Shown: in pieces, positions 34,701 to 44,180 of the stretch
Position numbering within the stretch: position 1 is the first letter of the stretch
Layout: every line of letters starts with the position of its first letter
Source: Hamadaea flava
GTDB lineage: Bacteria; Actinomycetota; Actinomycetes; Mycobacteriales; Micromonosporaceae
Direction: 5' to 3'
Length of the DNA: 64,000 nt
NCBI RefSeq assembly: GCF_024172085.1
Contig: NZ_JAMZDZ010000001.1
Coordinates: forward strand, 5,456,001 to 5,520,000
Notes under the pieces: generated by a model
Seen by the model: only the letters and a program-made list of their open reading frames with translations
What the model was told of the DNA's origin: nothing
The model's database searches: none
Translations under genes and position numbers: made by a program

Positions 34701-36131
34701 GTGACGAACCCAGTTCAGGGCACGTATGTGCCGACGGTCACAGTCACTCCGCCCTCGGGTGCCGCACGGCCACGGCTGACCTTCATCGGCGTCGGCTACC
34801 TCGGCGCCACGTACGCGATCTGCTACGCCGAACTCGGCTACGAGGTGCTGGCCGTCGACGTCGACCCCAAGCGGGTCGAGGACCTGTCGCGCGGGGAGAT
34901 GCCGTTCCACGAGCCCGGACTGGACGAGCTGCTCAAGCGCAACCTGGCGGCCGGCCGCCTGCGCTTCACCACGTCCTACCAGGAGGCCGCCGACTTCGGC
35001 GACGTCCATTTCATCTGTGTCGGCACCCCGCAGCGCCTCGACGGGATGGGCGCGGACCTGCGTTACGTCGAGTCCGCCGTGGTGCCCCTGGCGCAGAACC
35101 TGACCCGCAAGGCGCTCATCGTCGGCAAGTCCACCGTCCCGGTCGGCACCGCCGAGTGGGTTGAGCGCCTCGTCGAGAAGCACGCCGACCCGGAGCTGGG
35201 CATCGAGGTCGCCTGGAGCCCGGAGTTCCTGCAGGAGGGCTACGCCGCCGACGACGTCATGCGGCCGAACCGCATCGTGTGGGCGGCGAAGACCGAGTGG
35301 GCGACCGCCATGCTGCACGCCGCGCACAAGGGCGTCTTCGACCTCGCCTCCACCGAGGACCGTGAGGTTCCCGTGGTGGCGACCGACTTCGCGACCGCCG
35401 AGCTGGTCAAGGTGGCGGCCAACGCCTTCCTGGCCACCAAGATCTCGTTCATCAACGCCATGGCCGAGGTCTGCGAGGTCGCCGGCGGCGACGTCACGCA
35501 CCTGGCTCGCGCGCTCGGCTTCGACCCGCGTATCGGCAACCGGTTCCTCCAGTCGGGCGTCGGCTTCGGCGGCGGCTGCCTGCCGAAGGACATCCGGGCG
35601 TTCCAGGCCCGCGCGCAGGAGCTCGGCGCGGGCGAGGCGTTGCGGTTCCTGCACGAGGTCGACCTGATCAACCTGCGCCGCCGGGCCAAGGTCGTCCAGC
35701 TCTCGGCCGAGCTGCTCGGCCGCCGGCCGGGCCCGGCCGGTCCGGACCTGTCGGGCGCGCGGATCGCCGTGCTGGGCGCGACGTTCAAGTCCAACACCGA
35801 CGACGTCCGGGACTCGCCGGCGCTCGCGGTCGCCGGGATGCTCGCCGAGGCCGGGGCCGACGTGCGCGTCTACGACCCGCAGGGCGCCGAGAACGCCCGC
35901 AAGGTGCACCCGGAGCTGGCGTACGAGAAGTCGCTGGCCGAGGCGGTCACCGAGGCCGAGCTGGTGTGCGTACTGACCGACTGGGCGGAGTTCCGCAACG
36001 CCGACCCGGTGTCGCTCGGCGCGCTGGCCGGTCAGCGCAAGATCATCGATGGCAAGAACTGCCTGGACGCCGCGACGTGGACGGCGGCCGGTTGGACTTA
36101 TCGCGGTCTCGGCCGTCCGGCCGTCGGCTGA
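34701..36131 (+). CDS. UDP-glucose 6-dehydrogenase
   Basis: Two-step NAD oxidation of UDP-glucose to UDP-glucuronate, a precursor of cell-surface polymers. 476 residues with an N-terminal extension (about 1-25) before LTFIGVGYLGATYA, EVLAVDVDPKRV, the catalytic Cys293 in GFGGGCLPKD, and the C-terminal TFKSNTDDVRDSPAL. The last two features are the family signatures. GTG at 34701 is used. Its hairpin terminator lies 37 bp past the stop. Confidence 0.93.
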   Translation: MTNPVQGTYVPTVTVTPPSGAARPRLTFIGVGYLGATYAICYAELGYEVLAVDVDPKRVEDLSRGEMPFHEPGLDELLKRNLAAGRLRFTTSYQEAADFGDVHFICVGTPQRLDGMGADLRYVESAVVPLAQNLTRKALIVGKSTVPVGTAEWVERLVEKHADPELGIEVAWSPEFLQEGYAADDVMRPNRIVWAAKTEWATAMLHAAHKGVFDLASTEDREVPVVATDFATAELVKVAANAFLATKISFINAMAEVCEVAGGDVTHLARALGFDPRIGNRFLQSGVGFGGGCLPKDIRAFQARAQELGAGEALRFLHEVDLINLRRRAKVVQLSAELLGRRPGPAGPDLSGARIAVLGATFKSNTDDVRDSPALAVAGMLAEAGADVRVYDPQGAENARKVHPELAYEKSLAEAVTEAELVCVLTDWAEFRNADPVSLGALAGQRKIIDGKNCLDAATWTAAGWTYRGLGRPAVG

Positions 36132-36167
36132 ACGGTGCGCCACCGGTAACAGTTTGATCACTCAGCG

Positions 36168-36200
36168 CAGAGTCGCCCCCCAGATTGTGGGGCGGCTCTG
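36168..36200 (+). terminator. Hairpin terminator after the UDP-glucose dehydrogenase gene
   Basis: A 12-bp stem (CAGAGTCGCCCC with GGGGCGGCTCTG, one G-T pair) around a 9-nt loop, 37 bp past the stop and 90 bp before the next start. Confidence 0.65.
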
Positions 36201-36289
36201 TCGCATTCATGGCTAAAAGGGACTGTACAGCCCTCGCTAAGACCGGGCATGCTGGCTTCAACCGGCATGACCGCTTCGGAGGTGTTCCC

Positions 36290-39200
36290 TTGGAACAGTC
36301 CCCATGCTCGATGTGTGGCAGGCTGCGGGATCCCCTCCAGCGCTGCCCGCACTGCGGCAACACCGCCGAAGTGCTGGAGGCCGAGCTCGCCAGGGTCAAC
36401 AAGGCGATCTCCGACCTGAACACGCAGGACATGGGGCTGGTCTCCCAGCGCAAGAAGCTGAGCCAGCAGCTCCAGGCCGCGATGCACCAGCGCAACCTGC
36501 TGTCGCATGCCGTCCAGAAGCAGCAGGCCAAGGCGCAGGCTCCGCGCCAGCGGCGCTTCGGGCGCAAGTCCGCGGAGCCGGCCGCCGCGCCCACTACGCC
36601 CCAGACGACCCCGACCACCTCGGCGACCCAGACGACTTCGCCAGGGCAGAAGGCTGCGCCTGGTCGCCCATCCGGTGGTACGCCCAGCCGCCCACCCGGC
36701 GCGGCGACTTCGCGCCCGGCCGGGGCCGCCGCCGGCGGCCGTCCGCCGGGTGCTCCCCGGCAGCGGGTCGCGCCGTTGCAGACCCCGCCGCCGGAGACCT
36801 CGCCGCGTACGGTGCAGAACGTTCTGCTGGTCCTGGGTGGACTGATGATCGGCGTCGCCGCCGTCGTGTACGCCGCCTTCGCCAGCGGTCTGCGCGCCGG
36901 GGGCGGCCTGCTCGTCCTCAGCCTCGTCACGGTCGCCATGCTCGTCTCGGCGTTCCTGCTCATCCGCGTACGCCTGGTGTCGACGGCGGAGACGCTGACC
37001 ACGGTCGGGCTGCTGCTCCTGCCGGTGGACGGATACCTCCTGGCCCAGCTGCCCCCGATCGCCACCGCGGCGGCGTCCTGGTCGCAGATCGCCGGAGCGG
37101 TGTTCGCCGTCACCGCCCTCGTCTCTCTCGTGATCCACCGCGTCACCCTGCTCAGTTCGGCTCGGTACGGCGTCGTGCTGTTCTTCCAGCCCGTGTTGCC
37201 GCTTCTGGCGTACGACTGGATCAAAGGCCCAGCCGGCCTGGCGCTGATCTTCGCCGTCCTGGCCTTGGGCAACGCGATGGTCGCGCGGGCAGTAGAGCTG
37301 TCGCACCGCGAGCCGCTCCAGATCGGCGGCGAGCACCCGATCCGCCACCCGCAGGTGCTGGAGGGCGCGTGGTCGAGTTTCTGGCTGCGCGAGCTGGCCT
37401 GGGGCCTGCACGGCGTGGCCGTGCTGGCCGGTGTCTCCTATGGACTGGTGGCCACCTGGCAGGCGACCGACGCGCCATCGGCCGCGCGCGGTGGGGCGAT
37501 GCTGCTGCTCTCGTGCGCGGTCGGGCTGCTCGGCGCGCTGATGCTGCGGACCAAGCCGTTGCCGGACGTCGCCGCCGGTGCGCTGACGCTCGCCTGGATC
37601 GTCGTGGCGGGCCGGGTGGCGGCACTGGCCGCGCCGGGGCAGACGCTGCTCGTGCTGGCGGGCGCGCTGGTGGTGACTGGACTGGCGATCCGGGTGATCC
37701 CGGCGTCGGCGCGACGCGGACCGCAGATCGCGTCCACAGTGGCCGTAGCCGCCGTCGGCGCGTTCGTTCTGGGTCAGGCGCTGCGCGCCGCGCTCGGGCC
37801 GATCCGCGCGGGTCTGCCGATCTGGAGTGGCCGTACGCCGGAGGAGTACCAGGCGATCCTGCACAGTGCCGGTTCGGGCGCGGGCCCGTCGCTGGTAGGG
37901 ACGGTCGCGCTCGCCGCCGTCGCGGCCGGGCTGGCCTTGCCGCCGTCGTTCCGTCGCGAGGTCGCGGTGGGCGGAGCGGCCCTGGCCGGGCTGGCCGCGC
38001 CAGCGTCGCTGCTGCTGACCCCGTCGGCCACGCTGTGGGTGCTGACGGCCGTCGCGATCGGCATCGCGGCGGTCGGCATCGGAGTCGGATCAGTGCAGGT
38101 GTCGTCCCGGCCCGAGCGACCGCTGACATCCGATGTGGAGGAAGAGGAGCCGCCGCCGGTTCAGCCGGATCCGCGCTCCCAGAACGTGTTCACCCGGTTC
38201 CTCGCACCGCGGAGCGGGAAGTTGGCGGACCAATGGTTCGGCGCGCCCGAACCGCAGCGGGCGATTCCGGGCGGTGGGCTCGGCGCGACGACCCCACGGT
38301 CCGCTCGGGCGCACGCGATCGCAGCAGCGGCGGTCGGCCTGGTGGCGATCCTCGCCTCGCTGAACGCGCCGGGCGCGTCGGCCGGAGTGCTCGCCGCGAT
38401 CACGTCTGCCGGGGTGATCCTCGCGCTCGCGCAGCGAGTCCTGCCGACCCCGGAGGCGCGGGCCGGCCGGCCGGTGCCACGCCGGCCGGTCACCCAGATC
38501 ATCGGCGACACCTGCGCCGGAGCCGCGGCCTTCGCCGCGCCGTCTGCCGTCGCCGCCACCATCGTCACGCTGGCGCCGGGCGTACTGCCGTCGGTGCCGC
38601 TGATCGCGGCGGCGCTCACCGCCAGCGGCACCCTCGGCTACGTCGCGATCCGTCAGGTGGCACACCGCGAGATCGGCCTGCCGATCGCGATCGGCAGCGG
38701 CCTCGGCGCGCTGGTCATCACGCTGGCGACGTTCGGAGCCGAGGGCGCCGGGTTCGCCGACACGCTGGTCGCGACCTTACTGCTGGTCGCGGCGGTGCTG
38801 TTGATCCTGAGTTCGTCGATCGACACCGGCATCCGGGCCGACCGCATGTACGACGGGGCCGACTACGCCGCCGCCATGGTGGTCGCGGGCGCGATCGCGG
38901 CGGTCACCCGCGGGGTGTCCCTCGTCTTACCGGACAGCTGGCTGGTCGCCGCGGCATTGATGGTCCTCGCGGCGGCGGCCGGAATCCGGTCGATGCCACC
39001 GGACTGGCGGCGCGGGCCGGTGCTCGGCGCCAGCGCGGCGGGCCTGGTGGTGCTGCTGATCGCGGGGTACCCGGCGCTGATCGGCGGGCTCCAAGCCGTC
39101 ACCGTCGAAGGTGGACTGTGGAGCGGTGATCTCGCCTCGACCGCGGTGACCGAGTCGGAGCTGGGCTGGCAGGGGCCGCTCGCGCTGCTCGCGCTCGCGG

Positions 39201-41338
39201 GCGCGGCGGCCATCGGAATGCCCCGGCCCCGCAACTACGACGCCGCGGCCGTCTGCGTCGGCCTGGCCACCGTCGGCACCCCGGCCGCATTGCACTGGCA
39301 GTGGTGGTCCCCAGTCGTCCTCGGGCTGCTCATCGCGGCCGCGTACGCGATCTCGGCGCCGGTCGCCAAGGACCCCCGAGCCGGGTACGCCCGGATCGCG
39401 GTCGCCATCGCGCTCGCGTTCTACGCCGTCGGGGCGGCGCTCGTACGCCCCTGGACGACGGCGGCGGCGTTGGGCGTACTGGGGTTGGTGAGCCTGGTCG
39501 TCCTGGCGTTGGCGGCGTATCAGAACGCGGACATGGCGCCGGGCGACCGCCGGACGTCGCACCTCGGCACGGTCGGCGGCATCGGCGCGGTCGGCGTCCT
39601 GCTCGCCGCCCCGGCGGCGGTCGCGGTCCTGGCGTACATGGTCCACGGGGGACGGTCCGACACCCGGCAGATCGTGCTGACCGCCGCCCTCGCGACCGTC
39701 TCAGTAGGACTCGCGCTGGCCGGTGCGGCCCGGAACGTCATCGCCGGTTACCTCGGCTGGGTCACCGTCGGCGTCAGCGTCGCGGGGACCGCCATCGCGA
39801 TCGGCGAGGTGACCGGTCCGCGGCCCACCGGCGTCTTCGCCGCCACGGCGGTATTGCTGGCGGTTCTGTCCGAACTGTTGCGTGCGCCCACCGTCACCCG
39901 GGAACGCCCGCTGTCGAGGCTCTGGAGCCAGGCGCGCGACCGCTGGCGGCTGCCCGACTATCCGGCCGCCGGCGCGTTCGCCGCCGCGGCGCTCCCGGCC
40001 CTGCTCGCGATCGTCGCGCTCTGGCCGCTACTCGTGGCCGCGCTCACCAAACCGTTCCAGACCATCGGGCACATCTGGGAGGGCGTACCGGAGGCCACCG
40101 CGAACGCGGCGTCCGCGACCGGTCCCAGCGCCGCGCTGACCGCCCTGCTGCTCACCGCCGCCGCCGGCCTGGCCGCGATCGGCTTCGGCGGCGGGGCCAA
40201 CCGTGCCGTCGCCCGGGTCACGCCGGTCTTCGCGCTGGCACTGCTCATCATCCCGTACGCCATGCGCCTGAGCTGGAATTCGGCGGTCCTCGCGGGGCTG
40301 ACCGTGTTCACCGTGTGCATGCTGGGCGTAGCGCTCACCGAACCGCCCACCGAGGCGGAGAGCGACCGCTCCCTGCGTACGGCGCGCGTGGCGATCGTCC
40401 TCATGGGACTGATCGGCGGGAATGCCGGGCTCGCCGGTGCGCTGGCGACCCCGGAGATGACGATCTTCACCTTCGGCGGCGCGGTCGCCGTCGGTGCGAC
40501 CGCCGCGCTCGGCGGGAAGACGCAGCTGGCCCGCATCCTGGGCTGGCTCGGTGCGGCCGTCGCGGGCGAGCTGTTCATGATGTCGATCAGCCTGCACCTG
40601 GGACTCACCCGGTTCTGGACGGCGCTCGGCGTACTCGCCGTCGGTGCGGTCCTCATCATCGGCGCGGCGCTGCTGCCCCGGTTCGCCAAGCGGGAAGCCC
40701 GGCCCGAGGCCGCCGCGGTCGAATGGGCGGGCCAGTTCGCGGCGCTCATCGCGCTCGCGCTCGCCCTGGAGTCACCCGTCACCGTCGGAGTCCTCCTCGC
40801 GGCGTGGAGCGCCGTCCTCGGCATCGCCGCGGGCCGCCCGACACACACCGAGAACCAGCGGCGGGCGTACTTCTGGGCCAGCGCGGGTTCGGCGATCGCC
40901 GCGTGGTGGTTGTTCGCACAGAACGCTCAGGTGGCGCAGCCAGAGGCGTACACGTTGCCGTTCGCCCTGGTCGTGCTGCTCGTGGGGGCGATCGAGCTGC
41001 GGCGGCGGCCGGACCTGGGCTCGCGGGCGGCCTTCACCCCGGGGCTGGTCGCGGCCTTCGGGCCGACCCTCGTCCTGGTGCTGGTGAAGACCGACCCCGT
41101 CCGGGAGGGCATCCTCCTGGTGGCGGCGGTGGCGACCGTCATCTACGGCTCGATGAAACGCGAACGGGCCCCGATCGAGGTCGGCACGATCGTCGCGATC
41201 ATCACCGCCCTGCATGCGCTGACGCTGGCCTTCAGCGCCTGGGTCATCATGATCCCGCTCGGCATCCTCGCCCTGGTGCTGGGCGCCAACAGCGAGCGCC
41301 GCCGACGCCTCAGCGAAGGCCTCCAAAAGATGCGCTAG
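36290..41338 (+). CDS. Giant zinc-ribbon polytopic membrane protein (SCO7613-like)
   Basis: 1682 residues from TTG 36290, which follows GGAGG at 7 bp; the longer frame begins 105 bp upstream inside the ugd terminator region. The N-terminus has a C4 zinc ribbon (Cys6, Cys9, Cys19, Cys22 in CSMCGRL...CPHCGN), a coiled coil (about 28-75), and a Pro/Thr/Ala-rich linker (about 80-175). The rest is dominated by hydrophobic helices, very roughly 40 or more, with a second Pro-rich loop near residues 600-660. Large actinobacterial membrane proteins with this layout are named after SCO7613. Nothing in it is catalytic that I can see. It is flanked by hairpins and so is probably monocistronic. Function unknown; a scaffold, sensor or transporter are all possible. 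Confidence 0.7.
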   Translation: MEQSPCSMCGRLRDPLQRCPHCGNTAEVLEAELARVNKAISDLNTQDMGLVSQRKKLSQQLQAAMHQRNLLSHAVQKQQAKAQAPRQRRFGRKSAEPAAAPTTPQTTPTTSATQTTSPGQKAAPGRPSGGTPSRPPGAATSRPAGAAAGGRPPGAPRQRVAPLQTPPPETSPRTVQNVLLVLGGLMIGVAAVVYAAFASGLRAGGGLLVLSLVTVAMLVSAFLLIRVRLVSTAETLTTVGLLLLPVDGYLLAQLPPIATAAASWSQIAGAVFAVTALVSLVIHRVTLLSSARYGVVLFFQPVLPLLAYDWIKGPAGLALIFAVLALGNAMVARAVELSHREPLQIGGEHPIRHPQVLEGAWSSFWLRELAWGLHGVAVLAGVSYGLVATWQATDAPSAARGGAMLLLSCAVGLLGALMLRTKPLPDVAAGALTLAWIVVAGRVAALAAPGQTLLVLAGALVVTGLAIRVIPASARRGPQIASTVAVAAVGAFVLGQALRAALGPIRAGLPIWSGRTPEEYQAILHSAGSGAGPSLVGTVALAAVAAGLALPPSFRREVAVGGAALAGLAAPASLLLTPSATLWVLTAVAIGIAAVGIGVGSVQVSSRPERPLTSDVEEEEPPPVQPDPRSQNVFTRFLAPRSGKLADQWFGAPEPQRAIPGGGLGATTPRSARAHAIAAAAVGLVAILASLNAPGASAGVLAAITSAGVILALAQRVLPTPEARAGRPVPRRPVTQIIGDTCAGAAAFAAPSAVAATIVTLAPGVLPSVPLIAAALTASGTLGYVAIRQVAHREIGLPIAIGSGLGALVITLATFGAEGAGFADTLVATLLLVAAVLLILSSSIDTGIRADRMYDGADYAAAMVVAGAIAAVTRGVSLVLPDSWLVAAALMVLAAAAGIRSMPPDWRRGPVLGASAAGLVVLLIAGYPALIGGLQAVTVEGGLWSGDLASTAVTESELGWQGPLALLALAGAAAIGMPRPRNYDAAAVCVGLATVGTPAALHWQWWSPVVLGLLIAAAYAISAPVAKDPRAGYARIAVAIALAFYAVGAALVRPWTTAAALGVLGLVSLVVLALAAYQNADMAPGDRRTSHLGTVGGIGAVGVLLAAPAAVAVLAYMVHGGRSDTRQIVLTAALATVSVGLALAGAARNVIAGYLGWVTVGVSVAGTAIAIGEVTGPRPTGVFAATAVLLAVLSELLRAPTVTRERPLSRLWSQARDRWRLPDYPAAGAFAAAALPALLAIVALWPLLVAALTKPFQTIGHIWEGVPEATANAASATGPSAALTALLLTAAAGLAAIGFGGGANRAVARVTPVFALALLIIPYAMRLSWNSAVLAGLTVFTVCMLGVALTEPPTEAESDRSLRTARVAIVLMGLIGGNAGLAGALATPEMTIFTFGGAVAVGATAALGGKTQLARILGWLGAAVAGELFMMSISLHLGLTRFWTALGVLAVGAVLIIGAALLPRFAKREARPEAAAVEWAGQFAALIALALALESPVTVGVLLAAWSAVLGIAAGRPTHTENQRRAYFWASAGSAIAAWWLFAQNAQVAQPEAYTLPFALVVLLVGAIELRRRPDLGSRAAFTPGLVAAFGPTLVLVLVKTDPVREGILLVAAVATVIYGSMKRERAPIEVGTIVAIITALHALTLAFSAWVIMIPLGILALVLGANSERRRRLSEGLQKMR

Positions 41339-41353
41339 CCCGCTCCTATTGGT

Positions 41354-41414
41354 TGCAGATCACGGATACGCAGGCCAAAACGGCCCGGCGACGCCTGCGT
41401 ATCCGTGATCTGCA
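41354..41414. terminator. Hairpin repeat, copy C of a dispersed family
   Basis: A perfect 21-bp inverted repeat (arms 41354-41374 and 41394-41414) between converging stops at 41338 and 41426. Left arm starts TGCAGATCACGGATACGCAG, matching the repeat at 25964 over 24 of 26 bases. Probably a bidirectional terminator. Confidence 0.75.
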
Positions 41415-41425
41415 CCGAACCGGGG

Positions 41426-43420
41426 TCAGTGGGGGCGGTCGCGGGCGAGCTTCTCGAACGCGCTCAGCGACTCGGGGTTGGCCAACGCACCCTTCGCCGC
41501 CGCGCGGTCGACCGGCGTACCAGTGAGGATGCGTTTGACCGGGACCTCGAGCTTCTTCCCGGACAGGGTGCGCGGCGCGGCTGTGACCTGGTAGATCGCG
41601 TCCGGAATGTGTCGGGGCGAGAGCGCGGTACGCAGCTCGCGCGCGATCTTGGCGCGCAGCGCGTCGTCCAGCTCCAAGCCGTCCGAGAGCACGACGAAGA
41701 GCAGCAGTTCGCCCGCACCGCCCTCGGTGTCCTCGAGATGGACCACGACCGAGTCGACGACCTCGTCCAGCGCCTCGACCACGGAGTAGAACTCGGCCGT
41801 GCCGAGCCGGACCCCGCCGCGGTTGAGGGTGGCGTCGGAGCGCCCCGTGATGACGCAACTGCCGTGGTCGGTGATGGTGACCCAGTCGCCGTGCCGCCAC
41901 ACGCCGGGGAAGACGTCGAAGTACGCCTCCCGGTAGCGGCTGCCGTCGTCGTCACCCCAGAACCCGACCGGCATGCTCGGCATCGGCGCGGAGATCACCA
42001 GTTCACCCAGCTCGCCGAGCACCGGATGCCCCGTCGGGTCGTACGCCTCGACCCGCGACCCGAGGCAGCGCGCCGCGATCTCGCCCTCGTAGACCGGGTT
42101 GAGCGGCGTGCTGCCGACGAAGCCGGTGCAGACGTCGGTGCCTCCGGACAACGACTGCAACTGGAGCGTGTCGGACACGTCGGAGTAGACCCAGCGGAAG
42201 CCCTCAGGCGGGAGCGGGGCGCCGGTCGAGCCGAGTCCCTTGAGCCGGCTCAGGTCCGCTTCGTCCTTCGGCGACAGCCCGGCCTTGCGGCAGGCCAGCA
42301 GGAACGGGGCGGACGTGCCGAAGAACGTCGTCTGAGTCTGCTCCGCCATGCGCCAGAGCGCGCCGAGATCGGGCCAGCCGGGGTTGCCGTCGAACATCAC
42401 GATGGCGGAGCCGACCGCCGGGGCGGAGACCAGGTAGTTCCACATCATCCAGCCGGTCGTGCTGAACCAGAACATCCGGTCGCCTGGACCGAGATCGTGG
42501 TGCAGCGCCAGCATCTTGAGATGCTCCAGCAGGATGCCGCCGTGCCCGTGGACGATCGGCTTCGGCAGCCCGGTCGTGCCGGACGAGTAGAGGATGTAGA
42601 GCGGCTCGTCGAACGCGACCGGGGTGAAGCTCAGCGGCTCGTCGGTGTCGGCGGTCAGCTCGGCCCAGCTCAGATCGGCGTTCAGGCCCTGGCCGGCGTA
42701 GTCGAGCCCGACGGTGGCGCGTACCGACGGGAGGGCGGCGCGAATCCCGGCCACCTCGGCCCGGCGATCCACGAGCTTGTCGCCATAGCGGTAGCCGTCC
42801 ACCGCCACGAGCACCACCGGCGAGATCTGGGTCCATCGATCGGTCACGCTCCGCGTGCCGAACTCCGGCGCACACGAGGTGAAGATCGCCCCCAGACTCG
42901 CGGTCGCCAACAGCAGGACGAGCGCCTCCGGCACATTCGGCAGGTACGCGGCCACGCGGTCACCGGGTTCGACGCCCAGTCGGCGCAACCCGGCGGCGGC
43001 CCGGCGGACCTGGTCACGGAGCTGGTCGGCGGTGTATTCGATCGGCTCGCGGCTCTGGGACCGCCCCAGGACGATCGGGGCGTCGCCGGCCACACCCGGC
43101 ATCCGCAGGACGTTCTCCGCATAGTTCAGCCGGGCGCCCGGGAACCACGTCCCGGTCGGGCCGAACGGCGTACCGGGGCCGAAGGGAGCGCCCATGGTGT
43201 AGCCGCCCGACAGGATCTCGGTGGGTTCGCTGTGGGCCACGACGTCGAAGTAGTCCCAGATCGACCGCCAGAACCCGGGCAGATCGTCGACAGACCACTG
43301 CCACACATCCGCGTACGCCTCGAACTCCCAGGCCTGCCCGGCCGACAGCCACCGCAGATAGTCGCCGATCCGGGACGTCTGCCGGACGTCCGCAGGCGGC
43401 CGCCACAGGATCGTGGTCAT
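41426..43420 (-). CDS. Acetoacetyl-CoA synthetase
   Basis: ATP-dependent ligase activating acetoacetate to acetoacetyl-CoA, linking ketone bodies to PHB/isoprenoid or leucine metabolism. 664 residues with the adenylation motifs ILYSSGTTGLPKPIVH (about residue 270), GSTGAPL, SGGTDVC and GRSDATLNRGGVRLGTAEFY, and the catalytic Lys in SGKKLEVPVKRIL near the C-terminus. The N-terminus starts with W-R-P like others of this family. GGAGG lies just upstream of ATG 43420. It converges on the giant membrane protein gene. Confidence 0.9.
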   Translation of the reverse strand: MTTILWRPPADVRQTSRIGDYLRWLSAGQAWEFEAYADVWQWSVDDLPGFWRSIWDYFDVVAHSEPTEILSGGYTMGAPFGPGTPFGPTGTWFPGARLNYAENVLRMPGVAGDAPIVLGRSQSREPIEYTADQLRDQVRRAAAGLRRLGVEPGDRVAAYLPNVPEALVLLLATASLGAIFTSCAPEFGTRSVTDRWTQISPVVLVAVDGYRYGDKLVDRRAEVAGIRAALPSVRATVGLDYAGQGLNADLSWAELTADTDEPLSFTPVAFDEPLYILYSSGTTGLPKPIVHGHGGILLEHLKMLALHHDLGPGDRMFWFSTTGWMMWNYLVSAPAVGSAIVMFDGNPGWPDLGALWRMAEQTQTTFFGTSAPFLLACRKAGLSPKDEADLSRLKGLGSTGAPLPPEGFRWVYSDVSDTLQLQSLSGGTDVCTGFVGSTPLNPVYEGEIAARCLGSRVEAYDPTGHPVLGELGELVISAPMPSMPVGFWGDDDGSRYREAYFDVFPGVWRHGDWVTITDHGSCVITGRSDATLNRGGVRLGTAEFYSVVEALDEVVDSVVVHLEDTEGGAGELLLFVVLSDGLELDDALRAKIARELRTALSPRHIPDAIYQVTAAPRTLSGKKLEVPVKRILTGTPVDRAAAKGALANPESLSAFEKLARDRPH

Positions 43421-43579
43421 GATCTACTCCTCCCGCCCGAGGTCATCGTTGACCTGGCCCGCCCATCTTGCCGCATCCTTCCACCCAGCCGCACGGTGGT
43501 GAGATGGCTCCGCCATACATCGCCATGGGCCGACTTATGTGGGATGTTCGGCGCTCGAACGCGCGAGTAGCCTGCGCGC

Positions 43580-44155
43580 ATGCGTCACGTCTGGAGCCTC
43601 CTCGCCGGGTTGATCGTCGCGCCCATGCTGGTCGAGCTGGCCTCGATCCACTTCCACGTCGAGGTCTGGGCTGACACGACCGGGGTCCAGACTGGGATCT
43701 ACTGCGCGATGGGACTCCTGCTCGGTGCGCTGGCCTGCCTGCAGACCTCTCCCGTCGGTCCGATCGTCGCCGGGCTCCTGCTCGTCGCACCCCGCCTCCT
43801 GGCCACCCTCTTCGGCGTCGGAGTACCTCTGGACTCGCTCGGATTCCGGTTGGCCGAAGGCGTGACCGTCGTGCCCTGGGTCGGCGTCTACTCACCCGTC
43901 CTGTTCATCAGCGGAGTCGCACTGCTCCTGGCGGCGGCGAGCCCGAGCCGGTGGCGTGGACGCCCGAAATTCCCTCCAGCGGCGTCTCCCGTTGAACCAG
44001 TCGTCGACACTGGACGTATCGACGCGGTCGCGGCCTGGCGGCCGTTCCCCGCCGACACCCCGGCCACGGCCGTCCCGGCCGCGTCGCCGACGACGCCCGA
44101 ACCTCCGGGCTCGCCGCCGCTGACGGGACCGTGGGCGCCGCCGCCGATCCGCTGA
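43580..44155 (+). CDS. MRH-type membrane protein, paralogue 2
   Basis: 191 residues starting MRHVWSLLAGLIVAPMLV, about four hydrophobic segments and a short Pro/Ala/Thr-rich tail ending PWAPPPIR (compare PWGPPPSR at the end of paralogue 1). The TSPVGPIVAGLLL segment matches the VSPVGPLLVALLY segment of paralogue 1. It lies 25 bp upstream of paralogue 3. Function unknown. Confidence 0.7.
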   Translation: MRHVWSLLAGLIVAPMLVELASIHFHVEVWADTTGVQTGIYCAMGLLLGALACLQTSPVGPIVAGLLLVAPRLLATLFGVGVPLDSLGFRLAEGVTVVPWVGVYSPVLFISGVALLLAAASPSRWRGRPKFPPAASPVEPVVDTGRIDAVAAWRPFPADTPATAVPAASPTTPEPPGSPPLTGPWAPPPIR

Positions 44156-44180
44156 CCACACCCGACCTGGAGGCCCGAGC

